A stretch of DNA of 32,808 nucleotides from positions 1 to 32,808 of the forward strand of contig NZ_JAEMED010000021.1 in NCBI RefSeq assembly GCF_016458205.1. Reading direction: 5' to 3'. The translations under genes were made by a program, and so were the position numbers. Positions 15,797-25,281 of the stretch are shown one piece after another. The stretch is from Streptococcus sp. 121 (lineage in GTDB: Bacteria; Bacillota; Bacilli; Lactobacillales; Streptococcaceae). Position 1 is the first letter of the stretch. Each line of letters starts with the position of its first letter. A model generated the notes under the pieces. That model worked only from the letters and a program-made list of their open reading frames with translations, had not been told where the DNA came from and made no database searches.

Positions 15797-18148
15797 AACC
15801 GCTCCAGTCAAGGGATCCAAGACGACCCTATTTCCCTTAAAGGTCAGCCCTTGTTGTTGATTTACAGGAATTCCAGTCACATTCACCTGCTCACCATCCA
15901 CTAGAACTTGCCTGGATTTTGCGACTTCTAACGGAGGCAGACGGATTTCCCGAGCTTGATTATCCGCATTGACCAGTACCATCAAAACTTCTTCAAGGCT
16001 GATATTTAGTTGATAAGCGATAAACAGATCTTCTCCTACCCCTGGGGTGAGGAGGTGCACCTTTTCATCCACTTGCTGCCGATCTGACAGACGAAAGACC
16101 TCTTCTGCTTTTCGCAAGGCAATCAGACCACGGGTATAGTCAAGAGTCTGCACTGCATGGGGATAAAGCTCCTTATTTCGAACTTTAGCCCAATCAAAGC
16201 GGTTCACCGCATCTGAAGCATCATAGGAATCATGGATAAAATAAGGAAACTGGAAGGGAGTTCCATCCGCATCTTCAAGTCGATAGGATTTATGAGGCTC
16301 CAAGTTCTTGGCAACCGGCTGCTCAAAATCAGGGTGGCGGAATTGCTTGGTCCGACCATACTCCTGTCCAGCATGCAGAAAGGCTGTCCCTTGAGAAGTG
16401 AATAAGAGCAGTTGCCCCAAACGAATACGGCGGTGAATTTCCGCCATATTTTCTGGATGAGCTGGATCCTTACGAATGGATTGGGCAATAATGTCAAATA
16501 ATGGCAAGTTATCATGAGCCTCAATATATTGGATAACATCCCCTGGTTGATCCGCCTCAAAGTTGGAAGGTTGAGCCTTAAGAGACTGGAAGAGGTCGTC
16601 AATATCGGTTGGACCGCCCGTTAAGAAGGCAGATTCCCCTTCGGTTGGATAACCAGACTTGAGGCTATTACGGAAATGGTCTGAAAAGACAGCCACCTTA
16701 TCTGTCTTGGACATCCAGTCTTGATCGGCAGCAGGACTTGTATCGCCCTCATCTCCAATATAGGTTCGCCAGCCCTCACCCAAAATCAGAGCCCAGGGAT
16801 TTACAGCCAGAACAATACGCGAAATTTGATCCAGCGCCTCCGCATCATGGTCCCCCATCATATCAAAGCGGAAACCATCCACCTTGTAAACATCCATCAA
16901 GTAGGCAATGGATTCAATCATGATCCGACGGGTCATGGCATGGGTTGAGCCTAAGCGACCTCCACCAAAACTGGTTCGAGCTTGGCCATCCTCATCCATG
17001 AAATGGTAGTAATGGGGCTGCAAATCTTCAAAAATCCCTAGCTGGGCAGTATGATTGTAGACGACATCCAGAATGACTCCCATGCCCCGATCATGAATGG
17101 CTGCCACCAGGTTCTTAAACTCCTGAATTCGAAGTGCTGGATCAGCTGGATTTTTGGAATACATCCCTGTCAATGCAAAATAATGTTGCGGATCGTAACC
17201 CCAATTGTAATTGGTTCCTCCAGATGCATAATTCCACAGACCTTGCCGGGCTTGGAATTCATCCGCCAGATAATAACTAAGTACAGGTAATAGTTGGACG
17301 TGTGTCACTCCTAGCGACTGGATATAATCCAGGCGCTCTTCCATCGCCTCGAAGGTTCCAAAAGGAGCTTCTAATTCTTCCAGACTTTCAGGATCAGAGG
17401 TGAAGTCACGCACATGGACTTCGTAAATAATGGCGTCTTCCCGTTTTTTGAAACCTGGTATTTTCACATAATCTAAATCCCTACGACCAGTTGCTCTGGG
17501 GTCCAGGATAGCTCCCTTAGCGACTTGGTAGGCCAGTCCCCTATGTCTCTGTTCACTAGACCAAGCTGCCAAGGACGGAGCGTAGGGATCCAAAACTCGT
17601 ACAATCTGGTCGCCACGATGGATTTGGAAATGATAAAAATACCCCCGTAAATCGGTGATTCCCAACTCCTTGTTGGCGTCCAAATCCAAGGCCCAGACTC
17701 CCTTTTCTTCAAGATTCATCGAAATCTGAGCAAGCTCTAAATCGGCATGTTCCTTATCGTATAAGATAAGCTCAACCAACCGGGCGGAAGGAGACCAAAA
17801 AGCAAAGCGAACGTGACTCCCATCTTCTCCCACTACAAGTCCCAATCTGGCCGCAGAGGCCGAGAACTGATCCATCAATTTCCAATCCAGAAAGCTATTC
17901 ACAAGGGAATCCCCTACTTGAACCTGATAAGGTGCCGCAGCATCCACTTGCAAACTCGCTTTAAGGGAGAAGGATTGTCCTTCTTTTTGCCACTCGGCCT
18001 CCTTAACCAGAATCGCCTCTCCTTCTGAATCCCGAATCTCCACCAATTCCAGTAGCGAATCCAAATCCAAGTCTGTTTTCTCGGCTAGATAGACGACTAG
18101 TTCTTTTTCACTGATTTGCTTGGCACTCTTCACAGTATGGACTTTCAT
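15779..18148 (-). CDS. pulA: Type I pullulanase (cytosolic), glycogen/maltodextrin debranching
   Basis: 789-aa GH13 enzyme cleaving alpha-1,6 links of pullulan or branched maltodextrins. After an N-terminal region and a CBM48-like domain (about 105-190, VRFAFWSPSARLVELILYD) comes the GH13 barrel: type I pullulanase signature YNWGYDP (314-320), DVVYNHT (361-367), nucleophile D429 in GFRFDMMGDH, acid/base E458 in GEGW and EAHDN further on. No signal peptide or LPXTG motif, so it acts inside the cell, unlike surface pullulanases of pathogenic streptococci. AAGGAG precedes the ATG. Its promoter carries a CcpA-type cre. No terminator separates it from proB, so readthrough is possible. Confidence 0.92.
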   Translation of the reverse strand: MKVHTVKSAKQISEKELVVYLAEKTDLDLDSLLELVEIRDSEGEAILVKEAEWQKEGQSFSLKASLQVDAAAPYQVQVGDSLVNSFLDWKLMDQFSASAARLGLVVGEDGSHVRFAFWSPSARLVELILYDKEHADLELAQISMNLEEKGVWALDLDANKELGITDLRGYFYHFQIHRGDQIVRVLDPYAPSLAAWSSEQRHRGLAYQVAKGAILDPRATGRRDLDYVKIPGFKKREDAIIYEVHVRDFTSDPESLEELEAPFGTFEAMEERLDYIQSLGVTHVQLLPVLSYYLADEFQARQGLWNYASGGTNYNWGYDPQHYFALTGMYSKNPADPALRIQEFKNLVAAIHDRGMGVILDVVYNHTAQLGIFEDLQPHYYHFMDEDGQARTSFGGGRLGSTHAMTRRIMIESIAYLMDVYKVDGFRFDMMGDHDAEALDQISRIVLAVNPWALILGEGWRTYIGDEGDTSPAADQDWMSKTDKVAVFSDHFRNSLKSGYPTEGESAFLTGGPTDIDDLFQSLKAQPSNFEADQPGDVIQYIEAHDNLPLFDIIAQSIRKDPAHPENMAEIHRRIRLGQLLLFTSQGTAFLHAGQEYGRTKQFRHPDFEQPVAKNLEPHKSYRLEDADGTPFQFPYFIHDSYDASDAVNRFDWAKVRNKELYPHAVQTLDYTRGLIALRKAEEVFRLSDRQQVDEKVHLLTPGVGEDLFIAYQLNISLEEVLMVLVNADNQAREIRLPPLEVAKSRQVLVDGEQVNVTGIPVNQQQGLTFKGNRVVLDPLTGAVLKIRL

Positions 18149-18170
18149 TTTCCCTGCTCCTTCATCTTGT

Positions 18171-18184
18171 TGAAATCGCTTTCT
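18171..18184. promoter_or_regulatory. Candidate cre (CcpA) site in the pullulanase promoter
   Basis: TGAAATCGCTTTCT matches the cre consensus TGNAANCGNNNNCA with one mismatch (last base). It lies immediately downstream of the -10 box, covering the likely transcription start, a position known to give catabolite repression. Confidence 0.6.
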
Positions 18185-18213
18185 ATTATAGACTCAAAAA
18201 GACCAGCTGTAAA
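18185..18213 (-). promoter_or_regulatory. Promoter of the pullulanase gene
   Basis: Minus-strand TTTACA (18208-18213), 17-bp spacer, TATAAT (18185-18190), 36 bases before the ATG. Confidence 0.8.
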
Positions 18214-18244
18214 GGGATTTTGATAGACAGAAAATAAAAACCTA

Positions 18245-18253
18245 TGTTAAAAT
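18245..18253 (+). promoter_or_regulatory. Extended -10 promoter of the ECF S-component operon
   Basis: TGTTAAAAT (TG-n-TAAAAT), 30 bases before the ATG at 18284. It is divergent from the pullulanase promoter; no -35 at proper spacing. Confidence 0.45.
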
Positions 18254-18283
18254 GAATATGAAATAGGAAAAAGAGGTATCCCC

Positions 18284-18823
18284 ATGGATAAACGAGTTTG
18301 GTCCAGTCGCCGTCTGGCCTTTTTGGCCGTCATGGCAGCTTTTTGTTTTGTTGGCCGCCAAGTGACGGCTGCCCTACCCAACATTCAGCCCGTCACCGCC
18401 ATCTTAATGATGTTAACCCTGCAATTGACCTTGGCAGATGGCGTTATCGTAGCAGCCCTGACGATTGTCATCTCCAACATTTTCTTGGGGATGGGTCCTT
18501 GGACCATCTATCAGATCCTGACTTATACGATCCTCATGGCAGGCCTCTATGGCCTCCGCCCACTCTATCGAAGCCTAGCTTCCAAGCCCAAAATTAGGCT
18601 AATTCTGTTTAGCATGATCGCCTTTCTCTTCGGCTTCCTCTACGGTTTCGTCATTTCCTTTTTCTCCGCTCAAACCTATAGCGTCAGCAACTTTTGGGCC
18701 TACTACCTGCAAGGACTGCCCTTCGACCTCCTGCACGCTCTAGGCAACGCTCTTTTCTACCTGATCTTGGAACCTATTTTAAGTCCCCTGATAAAGGTTT
18801 TACGCAAACAATATCATTTTTAA
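18284..18823 (+). CDS. ECF transporter S-component (substrate-specific subunit)
   Basis: 179-aa hydrophobic protein with about five to six membrane segments (LAFLAVMAAFCFVGRQVTAA; TAILMMLTLQLTLADGVIVA; ILTYTILMAGLYGL; LILFSMIAFLFGFLYGFVI; FDLLHALGNALFYLILEPIL). The FxxR-type start, LADG and the DLLHALGNALFY C-terminal helix are typical of S-components, which bind a vitamin or cofactor and dock on the shared EcfA/A'/T module encoded elsewhere. Substrate cannot be read from sequence. The adjacent DUF4430 lipoprotein gene, 10 bp downstream, suggests a corrinoid or similar ligand because DUF4430 resembles the transcobalamin C-terminal domain; this is inference. GAGG precedes the ATG. Confidence 0.8.
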   Translation: MDKRVWSSRRLAFLAVMAAFCFVGRQVTAALPNIQPVTAILMMLTLQLTLADGVIVAALTIVISNIFLGMGPWTIYQILTYTILMAGLYGLRPLYRSLASKPKIRLILFSMIAFLFGFLYGFVISFFSAQTYSVSNFWAYYLQGLPFDLLHALGNALFYLILEPILSPLIKVLRKQYHF

Positions 18824-18833
18824 GGAGTTTTTT

Positions 18834-19244
18834 ATGAAGAAATTTGCCCTGCTCGCCCTTACTGCCCTAGCCCTTACAGGTTGTGCTACGAACAACCAGT
18901 CTGCCACAGAATCCTCTTCATCATCGTCTGCGTCTAGCAGCCAGGTTGTGGAGTCCAACATTACAGTTTCTGTGACCCAAGACGGCAAAGCCATTGAAAA
19001 CAGTCCTTTTGAACTTTCTTTCAAAGAAGGCGATAAATTGCTAGATGTCATGAAAGCGCAAATGGACATCAAAGAAGAAAACGGATTGGTAACTTCTATC
19101 AACGGCGTGGAACAACAACCAGATGAGCAAAAATACTGGCTCTTTGACGTCAATGGCCAAATGAGCGACAAGGGAGCTCAAGATGTTGAACTCAAAGATG
19201 GCGATAAGATTGATTGGAAGTTGGAAGCATATCAAGGTGAATAG
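18834..19244 (+). CDS. DUF4430 (transcobalamin-C-like) lipoprotein
   Basis: 136-aa lipoprotein. Signal peptide MKKFALLALTALALTGC has a lipobox (LTGC, Cys17), followed by a Ser-rich linker (about 24-37). One DUF4430 domain (about 40-136) has the typical LLDVMKAQ, INGVEQ, YWLFDVNGQMSDKGAQ and LKDGDKIDWKLE features. Human transcobalamin and intrinsic factor contain a related fold that caps cobalamin. It would sit on the outer face of the membrane and may hand a ligand to the S-component encoded just upstream. AAGGAG is 6 bases before the ATG and a strong terminator follows. Confidence 0.85.
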   Translation: MKKFALLALTALALTGCATNNQSATESSSSSSASSSQVVESNITVSVTQDGKAIENSPFELSFKEGDKLLDVMKAQMDIKEENGLVTSINGVEQQPDEQKYWLFDVNGQMSDKGAQDVELKDGDKIDWKLEAYQGE

Positions 19245-19248
19245 TCAC

Positions 19249-19280
19249 AAAAAAATTCGACCCTGAGGTCGAATTTTTTT
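19249..19280 (+). terminator. Bidirectional terminator between the DUF4430 gene and smc
   Basis: Stem TTCGACC/GGTCGAA (19256-19262 with 19267-19273), flanked by seven A and seven T. It serves the plus-strand lipoprotein gene and the convergent smc gene. Confidence 0.92.
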
Positions 19281-19281
19281 G

Positions 19282-22200
19282 TTATTCCATATCTTTTAAA
19301 CGAACAGAAACCAGACTCGATACACCGGATTCCTGCATGGTGACACCGTAGATACTGTCAGCTGCTGCCATGGTTCCCTTACGGTGGGTTACGACAATAA
19401 ATTGAGACCGTTGGTCAAAGCGTTTGAGGTAATCCCCAAAACGTTTCACATTGGCTTCATCCAAGGCCGCTTCTACTTCGTCCAAAATGACAAAAGGAAT
19501 GGTCTTAACACGTATAATTGCAAAGAGCAAGGCTAAAGCTGAGAGCGCCTTTTCCCCACCACTCATTAGATTTAGGGATTGAATCTTTTTACCAGGAGGT
19601 TGAACTGAAATCTCCACACCTGCGACCAGCAGGTCCGGATCCGTTAACAAGAGATCTGCCTGACCACCACCAAACATCTGACGGAAAGTCTCTTTGAAGC
19701 TCTGACGAATGGCTTCAAAGGTCGTTTGGAATCGTTCCCGAACTTCTTGGTTCATCTCATCCATGGTATCCAGCAACAAGGTTTTAGCATCCAGGATGTC
19801 CTGACGTTGGCTATTCAAGAAATCATGCCGCTCTTTAACTTCTTCATATTGCTCCAAGGCTGCCAAGTTCACAGGTCCTAATGCCTTGATCGCTCGTTCC
19901 AACTGCTTGAGTTCTTCCCGTGCTTGCTCAAGGTCTTCAACCGGTTGAGCCTGTTCACGCGCAGCTTCGATGGTCATCTGGTAATCATCTGTCAAGCGCT
20001 GCAAATCCCGTCGTAAGGCAGCTTCTAAACTAGATCGTTGGGAATCTAGCTGAGCTTCCTGCCGAATGAGGCCTTCATTTTCCCGACGGGCCTGGTCTAG
20101 GTGATCATTCAAGTCTTCCACTTGGGCTTCCAAGTCCTCTTTCTCAAACCGAAGTCGAATGAGGGCCTGCTGACAAGCATCTTTTTCGGCTTGAGCTTCT
20201 TGCAAGCGACTTTCCAAATCACTGGCTTGGCCTTGCAAGTCTTCAAGAGAAGCCAACTGCTGAAGGCGTCTTTCTAACTCAGCCTGCTCTTGTTCAAGAC
20301 TTGTTAACTGAGCCTGCTTGGCATCTTTCTGACTCTGAAGGAGATTGAGCTGGCCTTTTTTACCTGTCTGTTCCACTAGCAAGTTCTGAAGTTTCTCTTC
20401 CAAGGCCTTAACCTGATCACGATGAGCGTCCTTGTTTTCACGAAGCGCTTCTAGATCGGCTTCCAGTTTAACCTTGTCTAGTCCGACTTCTCTGAGAGTT
20501 TCTTGTAACGATTCCAGTCTTTCTTGCAACTGGGCAGGCGCATTTTCCCCAAGTCTTTCTTGTTGATTTCGCAAAAGCTCCTTCAGGCGTTGGTAATCAT
20601 TCTGAGCCTGTTCCCAATTGAGGCGGGTCGCTTGTTCCCGAAGCCGAAGAGCTTCACCATCCGTTTTGAGCTGTTCGAGGTCAGCTTGACCAGCGTCGAC
20701 CTCTTTTTTGGTTTGGGCCAAGGATTGTTCTAACTGTCGTAAATCAACTTGGGCAGTTTGCAGCTGCGCTTGAACCTGCTCCAATTCTGGCTTCAGCAGC
20801 AGGCTCTGGTTGTTCCGCTGACTTCCTCCGGCATAGGCGCCACCAGCACGAATTTCCGAACCATCCAAGGTGATCAAGCGCAGGCGGTAGTTGAGACTAC
20901 GGGCCGCTTGGCGAGCCTGGTCAATACTTTCAAAAATCGCAATGGTTCCCAAAAGATTACCGTAGATTCCCGCCAATTCCGGATCAAAGTGAATCACATC
21001 AACCGCCATCCCCAAAAATCCGGGTGCCTGAGCCAGGGTGGCTGCTTGCTGGTCTGAGATGGTCCGTGCTTGAATTCGTGTCAATGGCAGGAAGGTTGCC
21101 CGACCGGCCCGCTTTTCCTGAAGATAGCGAATGGCCTGGGTCGCTGCTTCTTCATCTTCCACAATCAGGTGTTGACTGCTAGCTCCCAAGGCCACGTCCA
21201 AAGCCTGCTGGAAGCGTAGGTCAAAGGTTAGGTGTTCACTAACCACCCCACGGATCCCCACAAGTCGGTCTTGGGCGGCCAGAACACTGCGAACACCTGC
21301 GTAGAGATTGGAATGATTGGCGAGAATATTTCCCAAAGTCTCCCGACGGGCATCCAACTTGCGGACCGTTTCCATCTGACCGAAATAAGTTTCCTGTTGC
21401 TGCTGATAGGATTGACGAAGCTGGACGAGTTTTGCCTCACGATCTTGAAAGTCCTTAAGCGCAGCCCCTAATTCCCTTTCGATAGCTTCTAGTTCTGTCT
21501 TCAAACGCTGGGTTTGACTTTCTGCCTCCTGCAACTGTTGCCCCAGCTCTTGCCGCTCTTGACTTCGCTGAGAATCCTGGGCTTCCTGAGCTTCCAATTG
21601 CGTTTCTAAACTCGTCGCCTGGTTGCTCAAATCTGCTTCTTTGCGTAGGAGTTCCAAGTAATGTTCGCGCAGTTGCTCCAAATGACTTTCTGGGTCATCT
21701 GCTTGACTGAGACGGTCACGAAGTCCCTTCTCTACATCCTTCAGTAAAGCCAAAGCTTGAGCCTCCGAAGCCAATCCCTCTTCTAAGTCTTGAAGGGCTT
21801 GTTTGAGAGCAGATTCTTCCTGAGTCAGTTCAGCGAGACGCTTGCGCCCTTCAGCTTCCACCTGACCCGATTGTTGACGTTCCTGCTTCAGCAAGGCTTG
21901 CTTGGTTTGATAATCCGCCACCAAAGAAGTCAAGGTCAATAAATCTTCCTGCTTCTTAGCCATCTCCCCTTCAACAGCTTGCGCCTTGGTTCGACAAACC
22001 TGTAGCTCCTCCTCCAAGCTCAAACGCCGCTCCTTGAAAGACGTCAACTTGCCCTCAACCTCCGTTAAAGCCGCAACCACTTGATCTAGTTCGCGTTTCC
22101 CTTGACCCAATTGCGCTAGGATAAAATCCAAAGTTGCTTGGTACCGCCGACCATCTAAGTCTTGAAAACGGCGGGCAACCTCCGCCTGCTCTTTGAGGGG

Positions 22201-22809
22201 AGGTAACTGCAATTCAAGTTCGTAGAGAATATCCTCCAAGCGGTCCAAGTTTTCCTGGGTCTGCTTGAGTTTATTTTCTGTTTCCTTACGACGCGTTTTG
22301 TACTTGAGAACACCCGCGGCTTCTTCAAAAATAGCCCGACGCTCCTCTGGCTTACTCGTAAAGATTTCTTCGACTTTTCCCTGGGAAATGATCGAAAAGG
22401 AATCCCTTCCCAAACCGGTATCCATAAAAAGCTCATGAATGTCTTTTAAACGCACCTTACGTCCATCAATCCGGTACTCACTATCTCCATTCCGGAAAAT
22501 CTGCCGTTCAATCTGAACCTGCTCCCCTTGACCAGCCAAGTACTGATCCTGATTGTCCAAGGTTACCCGCACCCGGGCATAGTTAAGGGGGGAACGAGCT
22601 TCCGTTCCCGCAAAAATAACATCCGGCATCTTGCCTCCACGGAGGCTTTTGACACTGGATTCTCCCAAGGCCCAACGCAGACTCTCTGTAATATTACTTT
22701 TTCCAGAGCCATTGGGCCCGACGATGGCGGTTACGCCATCGTCAAAGGCCACTTTGGTCTTGTCGGCAAAGGATTTAAAACCTTGGATTTCAATTTCCTT
22801 TAAGTACAT
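19282..22809 (-). CDS. smc: Chromosome partition protein SMC
   Basis: 1175-aa SMC ATPase, close to the usual length of 1177-1190. N-terminal head with Walker [10 protein letters not shown] (about 32-40), long coiled coil, hinge (about 505-665, [31 protein letters not shown]), second coiled coil, and a C-terminal head with the signature [16 protein letters not shown] and Walker [18 protein letters not shown]. With ScpA and ScpB it forms the bacterial condensin that compacts and segregates the chromosome. The start overlaps the 3' end of rnc by 20 bp, with AAGGGA just upstream. The gene ends at the shared bidirectional terminator. Confidence 0.97.
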   Translation of the reverse strand: MYLKEIEIQGFKSFADKTKVAFDDGVTAIVGPNGSGKSNITESLRWALGESSVKSLRGGKMPDVIFAGTEARSPLNYARVRVTLDNQDQYLAGQGEQVQIERQIFRNGDSEYRIDGRKVRLKDIHELFMDTGLGRDSFSIISQGKVEEIFTSKPEERRAIFEEAAGVLKYKTRRKETENKLKQTQENLDRLEDILYELELQLPPLKEQAEVARRFQDLDGRRYQATLDFILAQLGQGKRELDQVVAALTEVEGKLTSFKERRLSLEEELQVCRTKAQAVEGEMAKKQEDLLTLTSLVADYQTKQALLKQERQQSGQVEAEGRKRLAELTQEESALKQALQDLEEGLASEAQALALLKDVEKGLRDRLSQADDPESHLEQLREHYLELLRKEADLSNQATSLETQLEAQEAQDSQRSQERQELGQQLQEAESQTQRLKTELEAIERELGAALKDFQDREAKLVQLRQSYQQQQETYFGQMETVRKLDARRETLGNILANHSNLYAGVRSVLAAQDRLVGIRGVVSEHLTFDLRFQQALDVALGASSQHLIVEDEEAATQAIRYLQEKRAGRATFLPLTRIQARTISDQQAATLAQAPGFLGMAVDVIHFDPELAGIYGNLLGTIAIFESIDQARQAARSLNYRLRLITLDGSEIRAGGAYAGGSQRNNQSLLLKPELEQVQAQLQTAQVDLRQLEQSLAQTKKEVDAGQADLEQLKTDGEALRLREQATRLNWEQAQNDYQRLKELLRNQQERLGENAPAQLQERLESLQETLREVGLDKVKLEADLEALRENKDAHRDQVKALEEKLQNLLVEQTGKKGQLNLLQSQKDAKQAQLTSLEQEQAELERRLQQLASLEDLQGQASDLESRLQEAQAEKDACQQALIRLRFEKEDLEAQVEDLNDHLDQARRENEGLIRQEAQLDSQRSSLEAALRRDLQRLTDDYQMTIEAAREQAQPVEDLEQAREELKQLERAIKALGPVNLAALEQYEEVKERHDFLNSQRQDILDAKTLLLDTMDEMNQEVRERFQTTFEAIRQSFKETFRQMFGGGQADLLLTDPDLLVAGVEISVQPPGKKIQSLNLMSGGEKALSALALLFAIIRVKTIPFVILDEVEAALDEANVKRFGDYLKRFDQRSQFIVVTHRKGTMAAADSIYGVTMQESGVSSLVSVRLKDME

Positions 22810-23497
22810 GCGCTTCCCTTTCTGCGACAGCCTTTTTAGCTGCTTCCTGTTCGGCTAATTTCTTGGAACGTCCCAACCCTCTAGCCAATTCTTGGTCATT
22901 CAGAAAGACTCCAACTAGAAATTCTTTGGCATGAGCAGGCCCCGATTCTTTTAGAACTTGGTAGCGAATCTGGACATCACCCCCAGCCTGGAGCAGTTCT
23001 TGAAGGTGAGTTTTATAGTCCACCACGCGCTCAAACTGTCCTTTTTCAATTTTGGGGATAATGTAAGTGGCTATAAAGGTTCGAACGGCTTCCACACCTT
23101 GGTCTAGAAGCAGGGCACCTAGAAAGGCTTCAAAGAGATCGCCTAAGATCGTCTCGCGGGAACGGCCTCCATTTTTTTCCTCCCCTTTCCCTAAGCGGAT
23201 ATATTGGTCAAATTGACAATCCCGGGAAAAACCAGCAAGACTTTCTTCTCGGACCATCATCGACCGAAGTTTAGACAACTCCCCTTCCGGTTTTTCCGGA
23301 AAACGAGCATACAGATATTCGGAAATCAAAAGCTGTAGAACAGCGTCTCCTAAAAATTCCAAACGTTCATTATGTGAAATGTTTAAGAGACGGTGCTCAT
23401 TGGCATAGGAAGTATGAGTAAAAGCTGTTTCTAAGAGTGTTGTATCTTGAAAGGTAAGACCAAACTCTTGATCCAACATGGTTGTTAACTGATTCAT
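22790..23497 (-). CDS. rnc: Ribonuclease III
   Basis: 235-aa double-strand-specific endoribonuclease processing rRNA precursors and structured mRNAs. RNase III signature [20 protein letters not shown] (catalytic Glu/Asp) is near residue 42, the second acidic cluster is [16 protein letters not shown], and a C-terminal double-strand RNA-binding domain follows (about 160-230, [29 protein letters not shown]). AAAGGAG precedes the ATG. First gene of the rnc-smc operon. Confidence 0.97.
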   Translation of the reverse strand: MNQLTTMLDQEFGLTFQDTTLLETAFTHTSYANEHRLLNISHNERLEFLGDAVLQLLISEYLYARFPEKPEGELSKLRSMMVREESLAGFSRDCQFDQYIRLGKGEEKNGGRSRETILGDLFEAFLGALLLDQGVEAVRTFIATYIIPKIEKGQFERVVDYKTHLQELLQAGGDVQIRYQVLKESGPAHAKEFLVGVFLNDQELARGLGRSKKLAEQEAAKKAVAEREAHVLKGN

Positions 23498-23525
23498 AAA
23501 AAGCTCCTTTCAACCTGCTGTTACT

Positions 23526-23554
23526 ATTGTATCATGCTAAGGCTATCCAGGCAA
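23526..23554 (-). promoter_or_regulatory. Promoter of the rnc-smc operon
   Basis: Minus-strand TTGCCT (23549-23554), 17 bp, TACAAT (23526-23531), with a TG one base before the -10. It lies 28 bases upstream of the rnc ATG. Confidence 0.7.
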
Positions 23555-23596
23555 AAAAGAATGGAGATTCCTGAAAGATAAAAACGCCAATCTCCA
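23553..23596 (-). terminator. Terminator of the amino-acid permease gene
   Basis: Stem TGGAGATT/AATCTCCA (23562-23569 with 23589-23596), followed on the minus strand by TTCTTTTTT. The loop is long (19 bases). Confidence 0.65.
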
Positions 23597-23619
23597 AAGA
23601 TCGACGTTTCTTAGCTCTA

Positions 23620-25011
23620 TTATGAATTTAGGATCGAATGCTTCTGTCCGTATAGGAAATAAATCAGGCTTCCCAAAATAATCGAAATTCCAAAAGCAAC
23701 CCAGGTTAGGCCATCATACTGCACCATAAAGGACAGGCAGATAAGGATCGATAAAATGGGTAGCAAAGGAACAAGTGGCGTCTTAAACTCCTGGCCATTC
23801 GGCATTCCCTGCGTTTGACGCAAACGGATGAGACCCAAAGCCAAAATAATCAAATAAGCCAGCGTCACAATATTCAGGAAGGAAGCTAGACTGGCTAAAG
23901 GGAAAATTCCCGCAAAGATGGCCGCAAAAACTCCCACTAAAAGAGTTGCATTGGTCGGCACCTTGCTGACAGGATTTAGTTTCCTAAAAGCCTGAGGCAA
24001 AAGACCATCACGCGCAATGGAATAGATCATCCGAGAAAGGGCGTAGGTCAGCGAAATGCAAACCGTGATTAAGGTTAAAATCGCTACCAGGGAAACATAG
24101 TTAGCCGCCCACGTTAACCCCGCACTCCTCAAGGCAAAGGCCACCGCATCCGCCACATTGAGCTGATCATAAGGCACAATCCCTGTCAAAACAAGGGTCA
24201 CTAGGATGTACATCAGGGTTACAAAAATCAAGGCCAAACCAATCCCACGCGGAACATTTTTCTGTGGCTCCTTCACCTCATCCACTGCCATCGACAAAGA
24301 TTCGTACCCCAAAAAGCTAAAGAACATCAAGGAAGCCCCCGCCATAATCCCTGTCTTAGCTCCATAGAGAGAACCAAAACCAAAAGGTGCAAAATCAGCC
24401 CAGTTAGCAGGTTTGATATAAAAAGCTCCTGCCAAAACAAATAAGAAAAGGGCGGAAAACTTCAAGATTACCAGAAATGAGTTAAAGCGCAGAGCCGTTT
24501 TAGATTGCAAGAGGACCACAGCCGTCACAAACGCAACAACCAGAACAGGCAACAGGTCAATGTAAGTCCCTGCCGCTGGGTTAAAAGTACCACTCAAGGC
24601 CTGAGGAAATCCCCAACCAAAGGAGGCCAGCAAACCCTTGAGGTATCCACCCCAACCTGCAGCCACACCTGACACAGCCATCATATACTCCAAAATGGTA
24701 AACCAGCCCACCATCCAAGCAGGATACTCCCCAAATACAGCATAAATATATGAATAAGCTCCCCCTGATGCTGGGATTCGTGATGCAAATTCTGCAAAGA
24801 AGAGGGCGGACAAGCCCACACAGAAGGCGGATATGATAATGGAAATCACCAAGGCTGGTCCAGCTAAGGTTGCCGCTCCAATACCGGTAATGGTGAAAAT
24901 CCCAGTCCCCACCATCGCTCCCGTGCCTAAAAATAGTAGGTCTCTCAGACCCAGATGGCGCCGCATTTCAGTTCGAGTTTGGCTCCCATCTTTTTTTCGA
25001 AATGCTTTCAT
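23620..25011 (-). CDS. APC-family amino acid permease (YfnA/CAT-like)
   Basis: 463-aa permease with about 12 membrane segments. The N-terminal LGLRDLLFLGTGAMVGTGIF is the conserved unwound first helix of APC transporters. EFASRIPASGGAYSYIYAVF, FFSFLGYESLSMAVDEVKEP and NVPRGIGLAL are typical of the cationic amino-acid-transporter (CAT/YfnA) branch. It imports an amino acid by proton symport or exchange; substrate not determinable. GGGAG precedes the ATG, a weak extended -10 (TGATAGAAT) is upstream, and it is transcribed alone. Confidence 0.9.
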   Translation of the reverse strand: MKAFRKKDGSQTRTEMRRHLGLRDLLFLGTGAMVGTGIFTITGIGAATLAGPALVISIIISAFCVGLSALFFAEFASRIPASGGAYSYIYAVFGEYPAWMVGWFTILEYMMAVSGVAAGWGGYLKGLLASFGWGFPQALSGTFNPAAGTYIDLLPVLVVAFVTAVVLLQSKTALRFNSFLVILKFSALFLFVLAGAFYIKPANWADFAPFGFGSLYGAKTGIMAGASLMFFSFLGYESLSMAVDEVKEPQKNVPRGIGLALIFVTLMYILVTLVLTGIVPYDQLNVADAVAFALRSAGLTWAANYVSLVAILTLITVCISLTYALSRMIYSIARDGLLPQAFRKLNPVSKVPTNATLLVGVFAAIFAGIFPLASLASFLNIVTLAYLIILALGLIRLRQTQGMPNGQEFKTPLVPLLPILSILICLSFMVQYDGLTWVAFGISIILGSLIYFLYGQKHSILNS

Positions 25012-25153
25012 ATTCTACTCCCTTTTTCAAATACTCCTTATTCTATCACATGCCCATCCCTTTTGTTCGTATAAATAGCTGAAAAATAAAATTCAATCCA
25101 CCTTGCGAATCTGGAAGCAGAGTTCGCTATCCCACTAGTCACTGTCGATTCTA

Positions 25154-25162
25154 TGGTATACT
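25154..25162 (+). promoter_or_regulatory. Extended -10 promoter of the TSUP-DUF2974 pair
   Basis: TGGTATACT (TGnTATACT), leaving an untranslated leader of about 110 bases before ATG 25282. No good -35. The leader has no riboswitch I recognise. Confidence 0.5.
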
Positions 25163-25251
25163 TATACTCTAGTCATACTGCATTGCACTATAGTGGAAGG
25201 AGGGCTACCTCTACCTAAACAGGATTTTGTGAAGTCGGCTCTTTCCCTTTT

Positions 25252-25269
25252 AATTCTGAAAGGAGAATT
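25252..25269 (+). promoter_or_regulatory. Hairpin holding the Shine-Dalgarno of the TSUP permease
   Basis: AATTCT (25252-25257) pairs with AGAATT (25264-25269) and the six-base loop GAAAGG carries part of AAAGGAG. The next ATG in frame is at 25282, 16 bases from the Shine-Dalgarno, an unusually long gap. Confidence 0.35.
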
Positions 25270-25281
25270 CTTATCGTTACT

